This document shows, piece by piece, positions 1 to 7,501 of a DNA stretch of 25,000 nt. The notes under the pieces are model-generated. The model searched no databases. It saw only the letters and a program-made list of their open reading frames with translations, and had not been told where the DNA came from. The translations under genes and the position numbers were made by a program. The stretch comes from Anaeromyces robustus (lineage: Eukaryota > Neocallimastigomycota > Neocallimastigomycetes > Neocallimastigales > Neocallimastigaceae), in assembly GCA_002104895.1 (NCBI GenBank), contig MCFG01000327.1:12501-37500 (forward strand). Direction: 5' to 3'. Every line of letters starts with the position of its first letter. Within the stretch, counting starts at the first letter, position 1.

Positions 1-792
1 ATTATGCATAATTATTGTAGAGATTTTTTTTATTTTTGATAGATAAAAAGATTTAATGTAAATATAAATATAAAAAATAATTAATTAAGGAATAATTAAT
101 GAATAATTAATGAATAATCATAATAATAAATAACAATAACAATAACAATAACAATAACAATAATAATAATAATAATTATAATAATAATAATAATAATAAA
201 TAAAGTAATAATTAATTAAAGAGCAATAAAAAAAGAATAATTAAGAGTAATAAAAAAAAATTAAAATAAATTTAAATTAAAATAAATATTTCTTCTGTAA
301 TATACATAAATAAATAATATCATTTATATTATATTAATGGCATTATTCAACATTAACATACCTTTGCTAAAGGAAATTAAGATAATATGTTATCTTCCAG
401 ATGATTTTCTTAATATGTAAAAAGAAAATATTTTTATATATACTTATTATATATACTAATAAATAATACATATATTAATATATATTAACGAACTATATTA
501 AGTATATTATAGTTTTTAATATATAATATATAATATATTTTTACTTTTATATATAATATATTATATATTATAATACATTATAAAAATATATATACAATAT
601 ATTGTAATATATAAAATTTGTTTTTATATATATTAAAAGGCTTTATTTATATATATAATAATCTATTATAGTTATATAATAGAATATGTATATATGAATT
701 AATTAAAAAATTCATTAGACTATAAAAAGCTTTCAAATTATTATTATTATTACTTTTAAAAAAAAAAAAAAAAATAATTTTTTGAAGTAAAA
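1..792. other. AT-rich upstream region with short microsatellites
   Basis: No gene is visible here. The stretch is nearly all A/T. It contains an ATAACA-type hexamer run followed by ATA triplets (about 119-200) and many TATA/ATATA tracts. A long A run at about 759-774 sits just before the cyclophilin start codon. Promoter elements cannot be picked out reliably in such biased sequence. Confidence 0.6.
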
Positions 793-1677
793 ATGGTTAA
801 TCCAAAGGTATATATTTAAATAGAATTAATTAAATAATAATTAGTAATAACATATTTATATAATTAAATAATATGTAATATAAAAATTAATTTTATTTAT
901 TTGTATAATGAATTTTTATAAATAAAAAAAGGTTTATTTTGATGTTACTGCCAACAATCAATCATTAGGTCGTATTGTCATGGAAGTAAGTTTTAAGGAT
1001 AATTAAATAAAATTACATATATATATATATATATATAAAGAAAGAAAGAAGAAATTATTGTTTAGAAAATTAAATTGTTAAGGAAATGGAAGTATTAATA
1101 TATTTATCTTTTTATTTATATTATTTAATTTCTAAATTCAATAAATTAGCTTTACGCCGATGTTTGTCCAAAGACTGGTAAATATATAATAATTATATAT
1201 AGATTATAATAATATACAATAAAGATCAAATTTATTAAATAAAATGTTAATTTATATTATTAATAAAAAAAAAAAAAAGCTGAAAACTTCCGTGCTTTAT
1301 GTACTGGTGAAAAAGGTTTCGGTTACAAGGGTTGTACCTTCCACCGTGTTATTCCAAACTTCATGATTCAAGGTGGTGACTTCACCAACCACAACGGTAC
1401 TGGTGGTAGATCTATCTATGGTGGTGATTTCGAAGATGAAAACTTCACCCTTAAGCACACTGGTCTTGGTACTCTTTCCATGGCTAATGCCGGTCCAAAC
1501 ACCAATGGTTCTCAATTCTTCATCTGTACTGTCGACACTCCTTGGTTAGATGGTAAGCACGTCGTCTTCGGTAAGGCTGTTGAAGGTTTAGACGTTGTTA
1601 AGAAGATTGAATCCTACGGTAGTAACAGTGGTAGACCAAAGGCCACTATTGTTATTGCTGACTGTGGTCAATTATAA
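793..1677 (+). CDS. cyclophilin A-type peptidyl-prolyl cis-trans isomerase, four exons
   Basis: Exons are 793-807, 932-985, 1150-1177 and 1280-1677, joined across GT-AG introns of 124, 164 and 102 bp. The spliced product is 164 residues, the usual length of cytosolic cyclophilin A. It catalyses proline cis-trans isomerisation during protein folding and in this family is the cyclosporin target. Family signatures are visible: [16 protein letters not shown] with the catalytic Arg, then [15 protein letters not shown] and [10 protein letters not shown], so the active-site Arg, Phe, Met, Gln, Trp and His positions are all present. There is no signal peptide or C-terminal extension, which argues for the cytosolic form. 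The start fits an A-rich AAAAATGG context. Codons are rich in C-ending forms (AAC, TTC, GTC, AAG), unlike every other gene here, which suggests high expression. The first exon codes for only five residues; it is supported by the MVNPKVYFDV junction, which matches the family N-terminus. Confidence 0.96.
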
Positions 1678-2163
1678 ATGAATTAAATAATATTAAATAT
1701 ATTATTCAAAAAATAAAATAACAAATAAATAAATATTTGTTATTTAATATGAAAATAATATATATATAATATATATATATTTATAAAAACAAATTGTAAA
1801 AATGCAAATAAATTGAAAAATTAAAAAAAAAAAAATAATAATAAAACAATTAAATTTAAAAATACAATAACAAATCCTTTTATATATATATATGTAACAT
1901 AAAATTTAGGTGTTAATTATTATGTTTATTAATTATTCGAAAAATAATATTTTAATGTTTTATGTAATTAATAAATTATTGTAATAGAAAATTTATTTTC
2001 ATTTTAATTTTTTTAATTTTTATTTATTTTTTTATAATTAACATACATTGCTAAATTCATATTATTTAGTACTTTTTAATAATATAATAAAAAAAAGTAA
2101 ATTCGTGAAGTCATGTGATTTACAATAAATTTATATAAAAAGTATATAATTATCAAAAAAGAT
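1678..2163. other. cyclophilin 3' flank, AT-rich intergenic
   Basis: No coding sequence is apparent. The region begins with the probable 3' UTR of the cyclophilin gene, then A/T tracts and TA repeats. A slightly more complex patch around 2100-2130 shows no recognisable motif. Confidence 0.5.
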
Positions 2164-2179
2164 GTATTTTATGGGAGAG

Positions 2180-2286
2180 TTGCATTTCGCAATGTTGCAT
2201 TTCGCAATGGGGCGCATGACAAAGATTTGTAGGTTGCATTTCGCAATGTTGTAATTCACAATGTTGCATTTCGCAATGGGGCGCAT
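2180..2286 (+). repeat. left subterminal palindrome array (15-bp period)
   Basis: Motif TTGCATTTCGCAA starts at 2180, 2195, 2234, 2249 (degenerate: TTGTAATTCACAA) and 2264. It is grouped as two plus three units, each group followed by GGGGCGCAT (2209-2217 and 2278-2286). Each motif is itself an inverted repeat, TTGC-5nt-GCAA, as expected for a dimeric protein-binding site. Confidence 0.9.
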
Positions 2287-2329
2287 AATTGTATAAATAA
2301 TTAAATAAATAAAAATATAATATAAAGAA

Positions 2330-2945
2330 TTATTTATTTAATAATATTTTTTTATTTAATAATATTTTTTTTTTAATAATATTTTTTTTTTTAATAATAT
2401 TTTTTTTAATAATATTTTTTTATTTAATGATTTAATAATATTAAATATTTTTTTTAATATTGAATTTTCTTTAGTATTTTAATAATATTTTATTTATTTT
2501 TTTATTTAATGATATTGAATATTTCTTCAATATTTTTTTATTTAATATTTTAATAATATTGAATATTTTTTTTAATATTTCAAATCAAAAAAATTTTATA
2601 AAAATATTTAATTTTATAATGAATTTTTATTTTTATATATATTTTTTTTTGTAAATAAGTAATTAATAAAAAAATATTTATTTATTTGTTTCTTTTCTTT
2701 ATTCTAAAGTTTATATTATTTTTTTATTTATTATTTGTTATCGTCTTTTTAATAAAAATACATATATAATACTGTTATATTATTTATTATCTTTTATTTT
2801 ATTTATTATTATTCATTTATCAAAAAAATTATATAAATATATTTAATTTTATAATAAGTTTTTTTTTTTTTTATTTTTTTACTTTTTTTTTTGTAATTAA
2901 GTAATTAATAAAAAAAGAAATATTTATTTATTTGTTTATTTTCTA
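2330..2945. repeat. A/T-only interior of the element with internal duplication
   Basis: The first part (about 2330-2455) is an irregular tandem array of a TTTAATAATATTTTTT-like unit. Further on, a segment of roughly 115 bp at about 2585-2700 recurs imperfectly at about 2820-2945. Both copies run through TTTAATTTTATAA, a T run, then GTAATTAATAAAAAA and TATTTATTTATTTGTTT. No coding potential is seen. Confidence 0.6.
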
Positions 2946-3072
2946 TTCATTTATTTATATATATATTTTTTATTTATTTATTTAATTTTTTTAAATTCTA
3001 TATTATTTTATTTCATAACGTGGCTTTCATAATTTGTGTTAAAAAATTTTTCATTTTTTTATTTGTTTTTTT

Positions 3073-3157
3073 ATGCGCCTCATTGCAAAAATTTAATATG
3101 CGCCTCATATCATATTGCGAAATGCAACATTGCGAAATGCAACATTGCGAAATGCAA
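3073..3157 (-). repeat. right subterminal palindrome array, inverted relative to the left
   Basis: Three copies of TTGCGAAATGCAA start at 3115, 3130 and 3145 with the same 15-bp period. They are preceded by ATGCGCCTC boxes at 3073 and 3098. Order and orientation mirror the left array. Confidence 0.9.
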
Positions 3158-3173
3158 CACATTCGTATTTTAT

Positions 3174-3375
3174 CAAAAAATAATGAAAAAGATATTTAAC
3201 TTTTACATGTAACCCTTGGTAATGAAAATAAAGTATATGTGTAGCGGATACTAATAAGAAAAATAAATTTTGTGATATACATCATACTAATAATATATTT
3301 TTGTTATATAATCTCAACAGAAATAAAAAATTGTATAATTATTGAATTAAAAATTAATTACATTAATCAAACGTA
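3174..3375. other. spacer between the DNA element and the LTR-like repeat
   Basis: AT-rich sequence of moderate complexity, with patches such as GTAGCGGATAC near 3241. No ORF or RNA gene was recognised. Confidence 0.4.
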
Positions 3376-3520
3376 TATTATAAATAAACTTTATTTATGA
3401 AACCCATATATTTTAATAGTAAAGTATTGTAATTAATATACATTAATCTTATATTAATATACATTAAAAACTTGTTACTATTATCTACCTAAGTAGGGTG
3501 TAAATCTTAATATTCTAACA
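3376..3520 (-). mobile_element. degenerate LTR-like repeat, copy A (3' LTR by orientation)
   Basis: About 145 bp recurs in the same orientation at 6782-6943. Read on the minus strand it begins TGTTAGAATATTAAG, close to the TGTTGGAATATT start common in Ty1/copia LTRs. Immediately upstream on that strand is a purine tract ending TTTGAGGGGGAA (plus 3521-3532), as expected for the polypurine tract before a 3' LTR. The outer end lacks about 10 bp present in the other copy, so no clean target duplication can be read. A copia-type assignment is inference from these terminal features. Confidence 0.6.
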
Positions 3521-3532
3521 TTCCCCCTCAAA
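3521..3532 (-). other. polypurine-tract-like sequence
   Basis: On the minus strand this reads TTTGAGGGGGAA, directly abutting the LTR-like TGTTAGAATATT. It is one of very few G-runs in the window. It matches the usual position and make-up of a retrotransposon plus-strand primer. Confidence 0.55.
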
Positions 3533-3784
3533 CCTAATTATTTTGAAAAAATTGATTTGGCTAGCTGGTAAAAATATAGATTTACATTTTTTTTTTTAAT
3601 AATTATTTTCTTTAATTTAATTCTCTAACTCTAATTATATTAATACATTTACTAAATTCTATTATTATTTTCTTAAAACTTATTCTATTATAAATACATG
3701 AATTTCATAAAGTAATGAATAATTTCAATATATAAAATTATCTAAATAATTTAGTTAAAATATTTTAAAATTAATATTTCGTTA

Positions 3785-3945
3785 TTTCTAGTTGAGCAAT
3801 AACTGTGCTTTCGAGTTTAGTAATAACTATGCTTTCTAGTTTAGCAATAACTGATGATCTCTTCAGTTTAACGACAACTGATGCTTTGTACGGACTTAGC
3901 AATAACCGATGCTTTTAGTTTAGCAATAACTGGTGATTGTGAATA
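3785..3945. repeat. 24-28 bp minisatellite, about six copies
   Basis: The motif TTTAGCAATAACTG recurs with spacings of about 24, 24, 27, 28 and 24 bp, separated by variable GATGCTTTnnAG-like segments. Read on the minus strand, part of it gives an eight-residue periodic frame (VIAKLES-like). This stays open for only about 37 codons before a stop, so it is not a convincing gene. Confidence 0.7.
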
Positions 3946-4895
3946 TTATATTATAATTATTAATATTTTAATTATTCATAACATTTAAGCTTTCTATATT
4001 GAAGCATTATGCAATCTTATAATATTATTTAAATTTATATAACATGTGTTTTAATTATTATATTTATATATATATATATACTTTTGTTGGATGAGAGATA
4101 ACCAAGTTCTCTTTTATGGGTTTAGTATTAACCTCATTGATTGCATATATTTATTATATAATATAATTATGATAATATATTTAGGGGTTTAAATTTTATT
4201 ATAATATTGATAATATTGATTGTAAAACTAATTTGTTTGTTGTATCTATTAGTGAGTTATTGATGTTATCAAATTTTAATAATTGTGTTTTCTGTTAGGA
4301 TATCTAGTATATTTTATGGGATATTTCTTATAAAATTGTAAATGAAGAAATTAATATTATATTGTATTGTATTGTATAACACGAAAATTTTACTATGGTT
4401 TTATTTCCTTAGAACAAGATTAAAATATTAAGTTTATAATTATAATAAGAGAATATTCATAAGTTTTCAATTGTATGTATTATTTCTCAATATTATGATT
4501 CAATTTTATAAATGTATAGAATGTTTTCTTAATTTTAGTATCAAATTATAAGTAAGATTTGATAGAATTTGTGTATTATATAATCAATTTTATTTTGCCA
4601 TTTAATGTATTTGAATATATTTTTTTTCTATGATTATATTTTCTAGTATAAACGTTTTTAATGGATTTTATGATTTTAGTGATTATTTATTTGTATAAGT
4701 TTATTTCTAATTTCATTCAAAGTTAATTTAATGAAAAATTGGTAATTCAATGGTGTGATGTAAATATTATTTGGTAATATGAAAATAATGGTAAATCAAT
4801 ATGATTTATTGATGTTAAATTTGATTATAAGAATATTATTGATAAAAAAAAAAAAAAAGTAAATGATTGTGTTATATATGATAATATTTAGATAA
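3946..4895. other. AT-rich region downstream of the chitin-synthase fragment
   Basis: No long ORF occurs in either direction, although the sequence is more complex than ordinary intergenic DNA here. Several minus-strand segments between about 4500 and 4850 would be open if TAA/TGA codons were read as CAA/TGG. This hints at a decayed coding sequence, possibly retroelement pol. I could not identify a domain, so this is suggestive only. Confidence 0.3.
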
Positions 4896-5945
4896 TCAAT
4901 AATTTTGAATTTGTTTACTTTTTTTATATTGTTTAGAACCAAATTGTAAGGTAACTAAGAACTTAATTAATAAGACAGCAATAATAGCTATAGCAGCAGC
5001 TAACATTATATATTTATTAATTTGACATTTGAAATCTTTACGGTGATCAACAGTACTAATAAAGAATAAATTATCCATACATTTAATTGTTTTAGACCAT
5101 TGCTTCTCTCCGAATGTAGTTTTATATTTATCAAAGATAGCAGACATATCTTCACCGTTGTAATTATCAAAAATATCCTTTTGTTCAGGAATTAAAAATC
5201 TTTGATCCATAGGAACACCACCAATATTATCAAGATCATCACCAACGTAACTAGTTAAATCATAAATACGGTCATATACAATAACATAGAATGGATTTTC
5301 ACCCTTATAATTCCATTCATTTAACATTTTTTTAATCTTTTCTGGTTTATTTTCAATGGTAAGTTCACTAACTTGGTTTTCCTTTAAGGACAACCAAGTT
5401 ATATCAGCCACTTCCTTAGGTAAGTCATCATCATCATCATGAATTCTACGTCCCCTAGATAAATTATCAAAAGCAACGACAGGTTTTGTTAAACCAGGAC
5501 ACATAACGTCCCACGTTTTATCTTGATAAATTGTGAAAATATGAGAAACATCGGCACCATTTTTCTTTTCATAGAATTTGGGATAAATCTTGGAATAAAT
5601 GTCGTATAAATCACCAAATTTAAAAACTTTACCATAAGCAGAAACAAGCGTTTCTTTTCTTTTGTATGGCATATCTTGTAATTGATTATAATCCCATTGA
5701 TTAACTGATGGACAAATTAAACGATTAATAATAATGCATAAAAGAATACAAGCACATAAGAGTAAAATAGATAAAAAGCAAGGAAAGGAACACCATTTAC
5801 GTCCTTTACTTAATTCTTTGGAAGGGACGACAGTTTTTTCTTCATCTTCATCTTCATTTGTACTTTTATCATTATTAATAAAAAACAGTTTTTCTTCTCC
5901 TATTCTTGCTTTATCTTCATTTTTGTTTTCATTTATGATATTCAT
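4896..5945 (-). CDS. N-terminal chitin-synthase-like fragment (cytochrome b5-like domain, no catalytic domain)
   Basis: This single ORF encodes 349 residues: an acidic cytosolic N-terminus, a Cys-rich membrane segment (about 54-74), a long lumenal region and a second membrane segment (about 312-332). Residues 215-300 resemble the cytochrome b5-like fold of division 2 chitin synthases: YVIVYDRIYDLTSYV, FDNYNGEDMSAIFDKY, then KCMDNLFFISTVDHRKDFKC. The next stretch, YIMLAAAIAIIAVLLIKFL then LQFGSK, resembles the family's segment just before the catalytic domain. The ORF then stops within 13 residues. No glycosyltransferase domain (normally about 500 residues with QXXRW) follows, and there is too little room before the LTR-like repeat. 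The heme-ligand His of true b5 proteins is not evident. A possible donor GTAAAC at 4918-4913 could extend the gene, but no matching exon was found. A truncated copy or relic is most likely; a stand-alone b5-like membrane protein is possible. Confidence 0.7.
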   Translation of the reverse strand: MNIINENKNEDKARIGEEKLFFINNDKSTNEDEDEEKTVVPSKELSKGRKWCSFPCFLSILLLCACILLCIIINRLICPSVNQWDYNQLQDMPYKRKETLVSAYGKVFKFGDLYDIYSKIYPKFYEKKNGADVSHIFTIYQDKTWDVMCPGLTKPVVAFDNLSRGRRIHDDDDDLPKEVADITWLSLKENQVSELTIENKPEKIKKMLNEWNYKGENPFYVIVYDRIYDLTSYVGDDLDNIGGVPMDQRFLIPEQKDIFDNYNGEDMSAIFDKYKTTFGEKQWSKTIKCMDNLFFISTVDHRKDFKCQINKYIMLAAAIAIIAVLLIKFLVTLQFGSKQYKKSKQIQNY

Positions 5946-6771
5946 TTATGATAATTTATAGTATTTATTTATTTTTAAAATAAATTATTTTTAATATTTT
6001 ATTATTTTAAATTAGAGTACTTGTTTTTGTTTATCTTTAAAATAATAATTATTGATATTAAAGTAATATTATATTTTGAACAGGAAGTTGTTTTTGAATT
6101 TAAATACTTTTATCTTCCTCTATTTGTTATTCTTACTCTGAGATAAATTATTCTATTTTTAAAATAATTCAAATTATTTTTATGTTTTGTTTAGTTGGGA
6201 CATAATGTATTACCATTTCTTATTAAATTATTTATTTTCAATTTTAAAAATAATATTCCGTTGCTATTTTGTTTAAATTCAAAGTATTTCATCTATTTAT
6301 AAAATTCCAATTTATTATATAAAATTTTAAATTGTTTATTTTTAACTTTTAAATTAATTTAGATTTAAATTAATTTGTTAATTTACTAAATTTTAAATTT
6401 TAATTTTAGAAATTTCAATTTTAGATTACTATTTTGAATTAAGCTATTTTTTCGTATAATTTTCATTTGGGATTAAGACATATCATTTTAGCACTTTATT
6501 TGATACTTTCCAATTATTTACTTATGCTAATTTTAGAATTTACTAAATCTCAATTTCACGATTTCAAGATTTCAAGATTTCAATTTCAAGATTTCAAAAT
6601 TTCAAGATTTCTGATTTTCAAATTTTAGATTTTATGGTTTAAATTTTTTAAATTTTTAAATTTAGTTTTTCTAAAATTTTTACGAACCATGTCCGGCAGA
6701 GTAGTTTTAATTAGTTACGGCAAAAATTTTGGTAGAGACATTATTTTGTCTTTATGGTTATTAGAGTCAAG
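5946..6771. other. AT-rich region with short TTTCAAGA tandem runs
   Basis: No ORF was recognised. Sequence at about 6540-6620 is a run of ATTTCAAGATTTCAAG-type repeats, and 6300-6420 is dominated by AATTTTAAATT. A less biased patch at 6685-6780 (with GTCCGGCAGAG and AGAGTC-AAGT-GAGACTCT) adjoins the LTR-like repeat and may be leftover 5' retroelement sequence. Confidence 0.4.
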
Positions 6772-6781
6772 TGAGACTCTT

Positions 6782-6943
6782 TATTATAAATAAACTTTAT
6801 TTATAAAACCCATATATTTTTATAAATAAAGTTTATTTATAATAAAGTGTAGTAATTAATATACATTAATCTTATATTAATATACATTAAAAACTTGTTA
6901 CTATTATCTACCTAAGTAGGGTGTAAATCTTAATATTCTAACA
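6782..6943 (-). mobile_element. degenerate LTR-like repeat, copy B (5' LTR by orientation)
   Basis: Near-identical to 3376-3520 over most of its length, including the minus-strand TGTTAGAATATTAAG end at 6943. It carries an extra insertion of about 20 bp (about 6821-6842) that forms an inverted repeat with 6786-6806 (TATAAATAAACTTTATTTAT against TATAAATAAAGTTTATTTAT). If the LTR runs to the TG at 6772-6773 it is 172 bp. The flanking TATAC at 6944-6948 has no exact partner outside copy A, so the target duplication is unresolved. Confidence 0.6.
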
Positions 6944-7501
6944 TATACAATATATTTGAATAATGTTAATAAAAGATTCAAAAAACAGTCTTTTAATATA
7001 TAATATTTATTATATATGATTTATGTATTAAAGAATTATTAAATATAAATATTTATATTTTAAATAATGAAAAAGTTGTAAAATAAATTATTAATGGTAT
7101 CGTTACATAATTATGTATATTTCTAATAATTTTTATTATAAACTTTAAATTAACACAAAATCAATATTTTTATGAATAAAATAATTATTTTTTTTTATAA
7201 AATATTCTTTTTTATTTATTATTTTTATATAGTATTTTAATATCGATAGTAATATTACGAGTTAATTATATAGAAAAAAATAAATTATATTTTTTTCCTT
7301 TTTTTCTATATTATATAATAACAGATAGTAAAAATATGTATTTTAGAATATTTATTATTATTTTTTTTAATTATATGTATTTTTTTTTGTTTAATGGATA
7401 GCTAAAAAGCAAATTTTATAAAACATTTTTATGTCATTATAAGCGTTATTATTATATTTAATTATTATTTTTTTCTATGTTATATTTTCATTAACCAACA
7501 T
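6944..7501. other. intergenic, 3' flank of the CBM18 gene
   Basis: AT-rich with long T and A runs. It presumably includes the 3' UTR of the minus-strand CBM18 gene. Nothing else was recognised. Confidence 0.45.

Larger units (their letters stand above)
2164..3173. mobile_element. probable non-autonomous DNA transposon with inverted terminal repeat arrays and 9-bp TSD
   Basis: The sequence GTATTTTAT occurs at 2164-2172 and again at 3165-3173, consistent with a 9-bp target-site duplication around a 992-bp element (2173-3164). The left end carries five copies of a 13-bp motif TTGCATTTCGCAA (one degenerate) and two GGGGCGCAT boxes. The right end carries three inverted copies (TTGCGAAATGCAA) and two inverted GCGC boxes (ATGCGCCTC). 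Exactly 7 bp separate the outermost motif from the element boundary on both sides, which supports the boundaries. The interior is A/T-only with no ORF, so any transposase must act in trans. A 9-bp duplication fits Mutator-like elements best, with hAT (8 bp) as an alternative. This is inferred from structure only; no known family was recognised. Confidence 0.7.

Noticed and set aside
1297-1515. Minus-strand ORF opposite cyclophilin exon 4
   Set aside because: Antisense shadow of a clearly identified exon.
2180-3157. Regular short repeats reminiscent of a CRISPR array
   Set aside because: Motifs are only 2 bp apart within clusters, there are no unique spacers, the arrays are inverted relative to each other, and the host is eukaryotic.
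5734-5961. Plus-strand ORF opposite the chitin-synthase-like start
   Set aside because: Antisense shadow; Ser runs come from the complement of Asp/Glu codons.
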